Both the position numbers and the translations under genes were made by a program. DNA of 8,507 bases. Source: Verrucomicrobiales bacterium (GTDB lineage Bacteria; Verrucomicrobiota; Verrucomicrobiia; Limisphaerales; Palsa-1400). Shown piece by piece: positions 1-6,221 of this stretch. Where the stretch lies: NCBI GenBank assembly GCA_028293405.1, contig JAQGOW010000430.1:1-8507 (forward strand), in the 5' to 3' direction. How positions within the stretch are numbered: the stretch's first letter is position 1; each line of letters starts with the position of its first letter. The notes beneath the pieces are model-generated. The model was given only the letters and a program-made list of their open reading frames with translations. It had not been told where the DNA came from and did no database searches.

Positions 1-428
1 TCATCGTCCGCAAACCCGCCAAATGCGAAACGATCCCAAATGCCAAACTTCGATAGCTTGATCTGCGCCCCGCGTTTAAGATTACCAGTCAACAATCCAA
101 CAACAGGTTTTTCCTCGAGCAAGAGCATCTGCGCAAAAAAGTTATCCACGCCCGGAAAAACCCCACCATCACAGTCGGCGACCATTTTTTCCAACCAATG
201 GATATAGACCTGGAAATACCGCGTGAAGTGGTCAGGCGTGGGCTCGATCTTGTGCAAACCAAAGAACTCACGCACGAGCGACACATCGGTGCGCCCGGCG
301 AACTTCAAGTTCTCCGAGCCGTCGTGCAGCCCGAACTCTTCCGAGAACGCGCGCGCAAAAGCCTTCACCCCTGCTCCGCCGGTGTGGATGAGCGTGCCGT
401 CGATATCAAAAAGAACTACTCGAATCAT
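1..428 (-). CDS. HAD-superfamily hydrolase (N-terminal part, cut by window edge)
   Basis: This is probably a cytosolic phosphatase of the haloacid dehalogenase superfamily. The visible 142 residues start with MIRVVLFDIDGTLIHTGG, which carries motif I: D8 is the expected aspartyl nucleophile and D10 the general acid/base. A helical cap region follows (about residues 18-90), and motif II is seen as LLTGN with T114. Motifs III and IV would lie beyond position 1, so the gene is incomplete. The arrangement resembles the phosphoglycolate phosphatase (Gph)-like subgroup, but that family has many substrates and none can be assigned. The ATG at 428 is chosen because it sits directly before motif I; no clear Shine-Dalgarno precedes it. 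It is divergent from fdhD, with 34 bp between the start codons. The identity as a HAD hydrolase is secure; the substrate is unknown. Confidence 0.88.
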   Translation of the reverse strand, partial: MIRVVLFDIDGTLIHTGGAGVKAFARAFSEEFGLHDGSENLKFAGRTDVSLVREFFGLHKIEPTPDHFTRYFQVYIHWLEKMVADCDGGVFPGVDNFFAQMLLLEEKPVVGLLTGNLKRGAQIKLSKFGIWDRFAFGGFADD

Positions 429-462
429 TGCTACGAAAGAATTAAGAGTTAAGGCCACACAA

Positions 463-1257
463 GTGCAACGCGAAACCAAAATTATTCGTTGGCGAGACGG
501 CAAAGCATCCGCCGCCGAAACCGACCAGGTCGCGTGCGAAGAGCCGCTGGAGATTCGCGTCGACAACCAACCGATCAGCGTCACGATGCGCACCCCGGGC
601 AACGACGAGGAGCTCGCCGTCGGGTTTTTGTTGAGCGAAGGCCTGATCACCACACGCGAACAGGTCGCCAGAATCGAACCCTACCCCCGCAACCGCGACA
701 AAAACGTCATTAACGTTTTTCTCTCGCCCGATGTCCAAATCGATTTTGCACGCCTCACCCGTCACGTTTTCATGTCATCGAGTTGCGGCCTTTGCGGCAA
801 GAGCAGCATCGACGCCGTGCATCAACATTTCCCGAAAATCACCAGCGAAATATCCGTCGCCGCAAATATCCTGCAAAGTCTGCCGGACAAAATTCGCGCC
901 AAACAAGAGACCTTCGACAAAACCGGCGGCCTGCACGCGGCGGCGATTTTCAATACCGCAGGAAACTTAATCGTGTTGCGTGAAGATGTCGGACGTCACA
1001 ACGCCGTCGACAAAGTTTTGGGATATGCGTTCCTAAACAATTTACATTCGCTCACCGAGCACGTTCTGGTTGTCAGCGGCCGCACCTCATTTGAAATCAT
1101 CCAAAAAGCGCTCGCGGCAAGAATCCCGATCATCGCGGCCGTCTCGGCCCCCTCCAGCCTCGCGGTCGAATTCGCCAACGAAAGCGGTCAAACGCTCATC
1201 GGTTTTTTGCGCGAAGGCCGGATGAACATCTACACCCACCCCGAACGAATTATTTGA
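463..1257 (+). CDS. fdhD: Formate dehydrogenase accessory sulfurtransferase FdhD
   Basis: FdhD passes sulfur from a cysteine desulfurase (IscS in E. coli) to the bis-MGD molybdenum cofactor and so activates formate dehydrogenase in the cytoplasm. The 264-residue product has the family landmarks in order: CEEPLEIRV near the N-terminus, NDEELAVGFLLSEGL, the redox cysteines C108 and C111 in SSCGLCGKSS, TGGLHAAA from T154, REDVGRHNAVDK around residues 173-184, and SGRTSFEI from S205. Length is normal for the family. The frame is open back to 223, but that extension overlaps the HAD gene antisense and lacks family similarity. GTG at 463 is preferred because AAGG at 451-454 lies 8 bases upstream and the start fits the usual length. 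No molybdenum or formate dehydrogenase genes are nearby, so the target enzyme must be encoded elsewhere. Confidence 0.95.
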   Translation: MQRETKIIRWRDGKASAAETDQVACEEPLEIRVDNQPISVTMRTPGNDEELAVGFLLSEGLITTREQVARIEPYPRNRDKNVINVFLSPDVQIDFARLTRHVFMSSSCGLCGKSSIDAVHQHFPKITSEISVAANILQSLPDKIRAKQETFDKTGGLHAAAIFNTAGNLIVLREDVGRHNAVDKVLGYAFLNNLHSLTEHVLVVSGRTSFEIIQKALAARIPIIAAVSAPSSLAVEFANESGQTLIGFLREGRMNIYTHPERII

Positions 1258-1315
1258 ACATTGCCGAAAGAATTGGCATGAGCAAAAGGTATTGGAAATT
1301 GCGAGTCGGAAACTT

Positions 1316-1606
1316 ATGGTTGGCTGCGTGGGATCCAAGATCAAACTTCTAGCGGTAGAGGACACGTTCTTAATTGAACAACGCAGGCTAATGGTGACGC
1401 CATCGGTTGTGGGCTATGAAGGCCCAACGTCCTTTTCAGTCGTTCTTCGCAAGCCAAACGGAGACGAATTCTCAGCAATCGCGGAGCTAGCCTTTCTGCG
1501 ATTTAATCCTCCACGTCCTGGTCACGAGTTGGCCTGTTTACTTAAGGGTGTCGCCAAGGACGATGTTCCTATTGGGACTGAGATTTGGACCGATATTTCA
1601 TCTTAA
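1316..1606 (+). CDS. Small hypothetical protein, possible translation-factor-like beta-barrel
   Basis: This ORF encodes about 96 residues from the ATG at 1316. An in-frame TTG at 1292 would add eight residues, but the AAAGG before it is too close (2 bases). The protein has alternating hydrophobic and charged stretches typical of a beta-rich fold: KIKLLAVEDTFLIE, then FSVVLRKPNGDEF, then ending PIGTEIWTDISS. This pattern loosely recalls the second beta-barrel of EF-Tu/IF2-type proteins, where a final 'P.G..I' strand is usual; that is a weak resemblance from memory, not a match. No signal peptide, membrane segment or catalytic motif is visible. It follows fdhD on the same strand by 58 bp and may be cotranscribed. 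The amino-acid composition looks like a real protein, but function is unknown and the start is uncertain. Confidence 0.5.
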   Translation: MVGCVGSKIKLLAVEDTFLIEQRRLMVTPSVVGYEGPTSFSVVLRKPNGDEFSAIAELAFLRFNPPRPGHELACLLKGVAKDDVPIGTEIWTDISS

Positions 1607-1638
1607 TTACTTATTCCAGCCACTTAGAACAATCTCCC

Positions 1639-1848
1639 CTCCTTGCAAAACCATTTTACAAGCCTGCAAAACCATTTTGCAGGTCAGCTTAAACGTTTTG
1701 CAGGTCGGTAAAACCCTTCCGCAGGCAGGCTAAGCCCTTTTGCAGGCCAGCTAAACCGTTCCGCTGGCCAGCAAAACCCTTTCGCCGACCGGCTAAACCA
1801 TTTTTCCGACCGGCTTTTTAATTTTGCCTTGCCGCAAAATAATCCCGC
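1639..1848. repeat. Degenerate tandem array, 21-bp period, 9-10 units
   Basis: Units begin at 1639, 1660, 1681, 1702, 1723, 1744, 1765, 1786 and 1807, all exactly 21 bp apart; a tenth, poorer unit starts at 1828. A typical unit opens AGGCC or CGACC, has a central GCTAAACC or GCAAAACC, and closes TTTTGC or TTCCGC. Spacing is never broken although the bases have diverged, and no two units are identical. Several units hold dyads: GCAAAA-CCA-TTTTGC at 1666-1680, the perfect palindrome GCTGGCCAGC at 1763-1772, and GCCG-AC-CGGC at 1784-1793. Two turns of B-DNA are close to 21 bp, and 21 is also seven codons, but no supported reading frame with a start crosses the array. It could be an old minisatellite, a protein-binding array or a structured RNA; none is proven. 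Confidence 0.85.
1821..1840. repeat. Perfect 7-bp inverted repeat at the distal end of the 21-bp array
   Basis: ATTTTGC at 1821-1827 is mirrored exactly by GCAAAAT at 1834-1840 with a 6-base loop (CTTGCC). It straddles units nine and ten of the array. No T-run follows on the plus strand, so a factor-independent terminator for the upstream genes is not supported. Confidence 0.5.
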
Positions 1849-2030
1849 ACGCTAAATTCCGCCCGTCCCCTCATAGGCTCATGCCTCCCATCGCCTCCAT
1901 CCAACTCGCCTCGCTAAAAAAAATAAACATTCCGCGTTACCACCGCCGCGCCCTCCCCGCACTTTGCGAGCCCCCTTTTCTGGTGGTGTGACCTTGCCGC
2001 GCCGCGCCGTTGCGTTAAACTTTCCGCTCG
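1849..2030. other. Gene-free leader between the repeat array and miaB
   Basis: With the array, this completes a 424-bp stretch (1607-2030) without a convincing gene. It is pyrimidine-rich on the plus strand, with an A-rich tract at about 1915-1928. A possible promoter for miaB is TTGCCG at 1994-1999 and TAAACT at 2016-2021, separated by 16 bp, each matching four of six consensus bases. It would place the transcript start only a few bases before the miaB ATG, giving a nearly leaderless message. No Shine-Dalgarno sequence is present before 2031. The promoter call is weak. Confidence 0.35.
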
Positions 2031-3380
2031 ATGCCACGCGTCTACATCAAAACCTACGGCTGCCAAATGAACGAGCGCGACTCCGAAGCCGTCGCCGCGC
2101 AACTCGTCGCCAAAGGTTATGAAATCACGCCCACGGAGGCGAACGCCGACGTCATCCTCCTCAACACCTGCAGCGTGCGCGACATGGCCGAGCAAAAAGC
2201 CATCAACAAAATGGAAAACCTCGCCGGCCAAACGCGCAAGAAACGCGACGTCGTTTTGGGCTTCATGGGTTGCATGGCCCAAAGCCGCGGGCAACAACTC
2301 CTCGATCAACTCCCCGACGTCGACCTCGTTCTCGGCACACAAAAATTCCATCGCGCCGCCGAATACATCGACCAACTCCTCGCCGGCAAACGCGACAAGA
2401 TCGTCGACACCGCCGCAGAAGCCGGCAGCGAAGGCACGATCAAAGAACACCTGCTCCTTGGCAGCGCCGAACGCAAATCCGTCAGCGCCTTCGTCAGCAT
2501 CATGCAAGGCTGCAACCAATACTGCACCTTCTGCATCGTCCCCTACACGCGCGGCGAAGAACGCAGCCGCACCATTGCGGACATCGTTGCCGAATGCCGC
2601 AAACTCGTGGAAGGCGGCGTGCGAGAAATCACCCTGCTCGGCCAAATCGTCACCAGCTTCGGCAAAAGAGAAATTCCCGCCGTCGACGGCAAATCCGCTT
2701 TCGTCCAGCTCCTCGAAGCCGTCCACGCCATCGACGGTCTCCACCGCATCCGCTTCACCAGTCCGCATCCAAAGGGCTACGGCGACGACCTCGTCGAAGC
2801 CTACGGTCGCCTCCCGAAGCTTTGTCAAAGCGCGCACATTCCGTTGCAAAGTGGTAGCGACCGCGTGCTCAAACTCATGCATCGCGGTTACACTCGCGAA
2901 CGATTTGTCGGCATCATCAACAAGCTCAGGAAAGTTAAACCCGACATCGGACTCACGACCGATATCATCGTTGGCTTCCCCGGCGAAACCGAAGACGACT
3001 TCGAACAAACCCTTTCGCTGTGCCGCGAAGTCCAATTCGACAACGCGTACCTATTTAAATATTCCCAACGCCGCGACACCCCTGCCGCGGCGATGCCCGA
3101 TCAACTCGCCGAAGAATTAAAGGAAGAACGTCACGCAAGAATTCTGGAATTGATCAACGACATCGGCGCTGGTCGCTACCGCGAGCACGTCGGCCAACAA
3201 ATGCAAATCCTCGCCGAAGGCCCCAGCCGCAACAATCCATCGACGATGATGGGCCGCACTCGTTGCAACAAGATCGTAATTTTCGACGGCAGTCCGCGTC
3301 ACCAAGCCCAACTCCTCGACGTAAAAATCACCCGCGCGAGCCTCTTCACCCTGCACGGCGATCCGGCGATTTTGGAGTGA
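2031..3380 (+). CDS. miaB: tRNA-2-methylthio-N6-dimethylallyladenosine synthase MiaB
   Basis: MiaB is a radical-SAM enzyme that methylthiolates i6A at position 37 of tRNAs reading UNN codons, giving ms2i6A and improving decoding. The 449-residue product is full length. The N-terminal methylthiotransferase domain has C11 in KTYGCQMNERDSE, C47 in NTCSVRDMAEQKA and C81 in GFMGCMAQ, the expected ligands of the auxiliary [4Fe-4S] cluster. The radical-SAM cluster motif CNQYCTFC supplies C161, C165 and C168. IPLQSGSD and TTDIIVGFPGET follow in the barrel, and residues from about 385 form the TRAM RNA-binding domain. NERDSE and VRDMAEQK favour MiaB over RimO or MtaB. An oddity is the segment LLGQIVTSFG: MiaB proteins usually read LGQNVN, and here I206 replaces the Asn. 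The ATG at 2031 opens directly on the family N-terminus. The gene is monocistronic as far as seen. Confidence 0.97.
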   Translation: MPRVYIKTYGCQMNERDSEAVAAQLVAKGYEITPTEANADVILLNTCSVRDMAEQKAINKMENLAGQTRKKRDVVLGFMGCMAQSRGQQLLDQLPDVDLVLGTQKFHRAAEYIDQLLAGKRDKIVDTAAEAGSEGTIKEHLLLGSAERKSVSAFVSIMQGCNQYCTFCIVPYTRGEERSRTIADIVAECRKLVEGGVREITLLGQIVTSFGKREIPAVDGKSAFVQLLEAVHAIDGLHRIRFTSPHPKGYGDDLVEAYGRLPKLCQSAHIPLQSGSDRVLKLMHRGYTRERFVGIINKLRKVKPDIGLTTDIIVGFPGETEDDFEQTLSLCREVQFDNAYLFKYSQRRDTPAAAMPDQLAEELKEERHARILELINDIGAGRYREHVGQQMQILAEGPSRNNPSTMMGRTRCNKIVIFDGSPRHQAQLLDVKITRASLFTLHGDPAILE

Positions 3381-3406
3381 CTCAACGAAGGCGAACAGAC
3401 CTTTTC

Positions 3407-3730
3407 TCACGCGGATACTCGCACAACTGTTCCCGGCCTTAACGTCGGCAACAATGCGAGCACCTTTGGCATTAGCGGCAGTGTGTGTTTAAGTTGAATA
3501 CCATCCGCTTCCACAACCAACACTGCAATCGCGACCTCGGTAAGGTCTTGTTGAAAGCTCAAGTTCCGATCGGCGGTGAGAAACACTTCGAAGTTGTTTT
3601 CGACAGCGAGAGCGAGAAGTTTCCCATTCTTAATACCGCTCCAACCCATTTTCTGCACCGAAACCGCATCATGGCCGGTCAGCGCGCGACCCAATCGCCA
3701 ATTCAGGCATTCATCAATCAGGATGCGCAT
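3407..3730 (-). CDS. DUF5615 PIN-like protein, putative toxin of a DUF433/DUF5615 pair
   Basis: This 107-residue protein matches the DUF5615 PIN-like family, small proteins often paired with DUF433 antitoxins and thought to be ribonuclease toxins by fold; activity is unproven for most. It begins MRILIDECLNWRLGRAL, where D6 and E7 stand at the expected acidic start of a PIN fold. A second acidic site is D54 in LTADRNLSF; the common family form is TADKDF, so N56 replaces an aspartate, which may mark a subfamily or reduced metal binding. The C-terminus holds LPLMPKVLALLPTL. The start codon lies 3 bp after the stop of the DUF433 gene, so the pair is surely one transcript. It is convergent with miaB, whose stop lies 26 bp away, with no obvious terminator between them. 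Confidence 0.82.
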   Translation of the reverse strand: MRILIDECLNWRLGRALTGHDAVSVQKMGWSGIKNGKLLALAVENNFEVFLTADRNLSFQQDLTEVAIAVLVVEADGIQLKHTLPLMPKVLALLPTLRPGTVVRVSA

Positions 3731-3733
3731 GTC

Positions 3734-3955
3734 CTAGACCATTTCAAGCATCTTGAATTTGGCAGCTTCAATCACGGCAATGACCTGCTCGCGTTTGACT
3801 GACGGAAACCCGTCAAGAAAATCTTCGATCGACTCGCCACCTTCCAAGTAATCAATCAGGTTTTGCAGCGGGACACGTGTTCCGACAAAGACGGGCGTTC
3901 CACCCATAATGTCGGGCACGGAATGCACAATACCTTTTAGGTCTTCGGTCGTCAT
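3734..3955 (-). CDS. DUF433 antitoxin-like protein
   Basis: The 73-residue product is a DUF433 family protein, a small winged-helix/homeodomain-like fold found as the first gene of many putative toxin-antitoxin pairs. Hallmarks are PDIMGGTPVFVGTRVPL around residues 14-30, then LIDYLEGGESIEDFLDGFP and VKREQVIAVIEAA. Such proteins are thought to bind DNA and the partner toxin, and so probably repress their own promoter. The frame is open upstream to an ATG at 4027, but those 24 extra residues are cysteine-rich and unlike the family, so the ATG at 3955 is preferred. No clear Shine-Dalgarno precedes it. The gene leads the DUF5615 gene by 3 bp and diverges from the glycosyltransferase-like gene to the right. 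Confidence 0.83.
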   Translation of the reverse strand: MTTEDLKGIVHSVPDIMGGTPVFVGTRVPLQNLIDYLEGGESIEDFLDGFPSVKREQVIAVIEAAKFKMLEMV

Positions 3956-4134
3956 ACTTACAGGATAGCAGTTCACGGCAATTAGCCTACAGATTTTCGC
4001 GACCGAGCTGCACCGCTCACTATTCACGCAATACGATTTGCCCCCGACGCGGTATTATGTACAAACTCCGCCATCGCACGCGCACCTCTTCCGAAAAAAG
4101 TTCAGCGGTCCAGAAGCGCGTTCGATTCACAAAA

Positions 4135-5556
4135 ATGATGACCCGAGGCGAACGTATCGGTTTAACAATAGCGCTTGTCGCCGTCCTGGCGTACGGCGCG
4201 CTTTTGGAACAACGCACCGCATTGCGTCGCGTGCCGATGACCGATCTCACCGTGCCGCCTTGTGCCGCTTGGGCGCTCTTGCATGGCGACAACATTTACA
4301 AAGTGACCGACTGTCACAACTGGCACTATGGATATCCGCCAGCAGTCGCAATTTTCTTCATCCCCTTCGCTGAACAACCCCCGACACCGCCGGCCGTTCT
4401 TCCAAAAGGCGAACTTCGCACAGAAGCCAACACGCCATGGGGTTACGAAATCGCGAGCAGAAAAAAGCTCTACGGCTTGCATGCCGACAATCTTCATTTT
4501 TTCTGCATTGTCGCCGTGTGGTATTTTATCAATCTGTTCCTCATCGCGTTTTCCGCGCACGCGCTGGCCTGCGCGGTTGAACGCACTGAACTACGTGCGC
4601 CGCGTCCGACGGATCCCAAACAACGACGCCATTGGTGGTTGCTGCGAACAATTCCCCTCCTGATTTGTGCGGGTTCCCTCGTAACTGATCTATCGCGCGG
4701 CCAAGTCGATGTCCTCATGCTCGCGGCCATTGCTGCAGGCCTTTATTTTGCGAGCCGTCGCCGCGAATTCACCGCTGGCTGGCTCCTCGCAATCCCCGCT
4801 GTCATTAAACTGTTCCCGGTCCTCCTCCTTGGGTTGCCGTTTTGGCGACGCCGCTGGAAAATGTTGCTCGGCAGCATCGCAAGTTTGCTGTTCCTTTTTC
4901 TCCTCCTCCCTGCACTCGTCATGGGTCCGAGTCGCACCATTGAAAACTACCAAACCTGGTTCGAAGTCATCATCAAGCCAGGTCTCGGCGCAGGCACAGA
5001 CACCTCCCGCGCTCACGAACTCACCGCGATGAATGCCACCGACAACCAATCGCTGCTCGCGTTTTTCCACAATTGGCAATACCACGAAATCAAGCGCGAC
5101 CAGCGCCCCGCCAAAGCTGGTTCCGGTGCGCGCGTTGCCGTTTATGTCACCGGTTGTTTAATGCTGCTCGGCTTTTGTTTCGTCGCAGGCAAAAGCGGCG
5201 GCGACGATTCACCGCAACACATTCTGCTTCTCGCAGGCATCCTGATCGGCACCGCACTGCTCATCAATCCCGTGGTCCACAACTATTATTATTTGCTTCT
5301 CCTCCCACTCCTCACCAGCCTCGTTCATCACCGGCTGACCAACGCCGCGCCGTCGAGTCCACTCACAAGCGTCTCAACCCTGCTAATCACTTTCACCCTC
5401 ATCGATATTCTGACGCGCATGCCGAACATCGGCCCATGGCTGCGCGACGTCGGCGCACCACTTCTCAGCGTTGTTGCACTTCTGATCACCGCCGCCGCGA
5501 TTCGCATTCGCGAACAACCGGTATCGACAAAATCGTTCGCGCTGAAGACTGCTTAA
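4135..5556 (+). CDS. GT87/DUF2029-type polytopic glycosyltransferase-like membrane protein
   Basis: This protein of 473 residues resembles the GT87 (DUF2029) family of GT-C mannosyltransferases, which use polyprenyl-phosphate sugars at the outer face of the cytoplasmic membrane. After a first membrane helix (about 8-24) comes D37 in MTDLTVPPCAAW, with HGDNIY near 50-55 and HYGYPPAVAIFFIPF from 64, the typical first loop with a likely catalytic acid. RGQVDVLMLAAIAAGLYF from residue 188, AGWLLAIPAVIKLFPVLLLG, and a late NPVVHNYYYLLLLPLL are characteristic. About ten further hydrophobic helices are visible. A hydrophilic insert of roughly 40 residues follows the YPP segment. The frame opens at ATG 4057, which would add 26 basic residues; the start at 4135 places the first helix normally, but this choice is uncertain. 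No Shine-Dalgarno is seen for either. The donor and acceptor are unknown. Confidence 0.82.
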   Translation: MMTRGERIGLTIALVAVLAYGALLEQRTALRRVPMTDLTVPPCAAWALLHGDNIYKVTDCHNWHYGYPPAVAIFFIPFAEQPPTPPAVLPKGELRTEANTPWGYEIASRKKLYGLHADNLHFFCIVAVWYFINLFLIAFSAHALACAVERTELRAPRPTDPKQRRHWWLLRTIPLLICAGSLVTDLSRGQVDVLMLAAIAAGLYFASRRREFTAGWLLAIPAVIKLFPVLLLGLPFWRRRWKMLLGSIASLLFLFLLLPALVMGPSRTIENYQTWFEVIIKPGLGAGTDTSRAHELTAMNATDNQSLLAFFHNWQYHEIKRDQRPAKAGSGARVAVYVTGCLMLLGFCFVAGKSGGDDSPQHILLLAGILIGTALLINPVVHNYYYLLLLPLLTSLVHHRLTNAAPSSPLTSVSTLLITFTLIDILTRMPNIGPWLRDVGAPLLSVVALLITAAAIRIREQPVSTKSFALKTA

Positions 5557-5642
5557 TCGCAACCGCCCTCGAACCTTAACCGTTCTTCGCCAATCGGTCA
5601 TTCAGCATCCGCGCGTTTCATCATTGCGAACACCGTCGTTTT

Positions 5643-6209
5643 ATGTTCCCTTTCCCGCGACTTATGACAGTCAAACTGTCGATACTCGCAATTTGCCTCG
5701 GCCTGTTGGTCGCGGTGGTGAACCTGATCGCTCTGCTCGCACCGGAGCCGGTCAAAGCGTTCGCGCGCAAATTCTCGCGCAACACCGCCATCGGCTACGT
5801 CCTCATGATCATCGGGACCATCTGGTTTCTCTACAACGTCAGCATCGAATCTCTCGCCGATTTCGAATCGATGAAAAAATTCCTTTTCGGCCTTTTTATC
5901 GCAATTAGCATCGGCACCTGCATTTTCGTTAAAGATTTCCTGGCCGTGCGCGGCCTCGCCATCATCATGTTGCTTCTGGGCAAGCTCATGGTCGACAGCG
6001 CTCGTTGGGTCGATACCGAATGGCGCCTCGTGATGGTCATTTGGGCTTACGTCATGATCGTCGGCGGCATGTGGCTAACAGTTTCTCCGTGGCGCTGGCG
6101 CGATTTCATCAATTACTCAACTGCGACACCGCAACGGCATAGAGTCTTTAGCGCGATTCGACTCGCATTCGGCGTTCTCGTGGCCGTTCTCGGTTTTGTA
6201 GTGTTTTAA
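5643..6209 (+). CDS. Six-helix integral membrane protein of unknown function
   Basis: I do not recognise a characterised family. The 188-residue product has about six hydrophobic helices, at roughly residues 10-32, 48-68, 80-99, 101-117, 125-147 and 170-188, joined by short loops, so it is almost entirely membrane. No catalytic motif is visible; aromatic and charged residues cluster in the loops (DSARWVDTEWR, SPWRWRDFINYS). The ATG at 5643 is the longest start; an in-frame ATG at 5664 (MTVKLSILAI) is equally plausible, and neither has a Shine-Dalgarno. It lies 86 bp after the glycosyltransferase-like gene and 12 bp before the MBL-fold gene on the same strand, so it is probably in one operon with them and may support envelope work. 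Confidence 0.75.
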   Translation: MFPFPRLMTVKLSILAICLGLLVAVVNLIALLAPEPVKAFARKFSRNTAIGYVLMIIGTIWFLYNVSIESLADFESMKKFLFGLFIAISIGTCIFVKDFLAVRGLAIIMLLLGKLMVDSARWVDTEWRLVMVIWAYVMIVGGMWLTVSPWRWRDFINYSTATPQRHRVFSAIRLAFGVLVAVLGFVVF

Positions 6210-6221
6210 CGCGACCGGACG

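Noticed and set aside
223..462. N-terminal extension of the fdhD frame by 80 residues
   Set aside because: It overlaps the HAD gene antisense, has no FdhD similarity, and the GTG at 463 has a proper ribosome binding site and gives the usual protein length.
1691..1818. Heptapeptide-repeat protein encoded by the 21-bp array
   Set aside because: One plus-strand frame reads a seven-residue repeat (such as RPAKPFC) from about 1691 to 1818, but a stop at 1690 closes it upstream and it has no ATG or credible start.
1804..1824. Factor-independent terminator (GC-rich dyad then T-run)
   Set aside because: The CCG-AC-CGG stem is only three pairs with a two-base loop, too small to form a stable hairpin, and the dyad is simply part of the periodic unit.
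1639..1848. Repeat array as a CRISPR
   Set aside because: Units are head-to-tail with no spacers, 21 bp is too short for repeat plus spacer, and no cas genes are present.
1914..3035. Long minus-strand open frame of 373 codons opposite miaB
   Set aside because: It mirrors miaB, which has every conserved motif of its family; the antisense product is an Ala/Asp/Phe/Val-rich shadow typical of GC-rich codons read in reverse.
3485..3802. Plus-strand open frame of 105 codons
   Set aside because: It lies antisense to the DUF5615 and DUF433 genes, both of which have recognisable family motifs.
4053..4058. TATTAT as a -10 box for the GT-C-like gene
   Set aside because: Five of six bases match, but no -35-like hexamer is found at 15-19 bp upstream, so it is not listed as a promoter; it would, if real, support the start at 4135.
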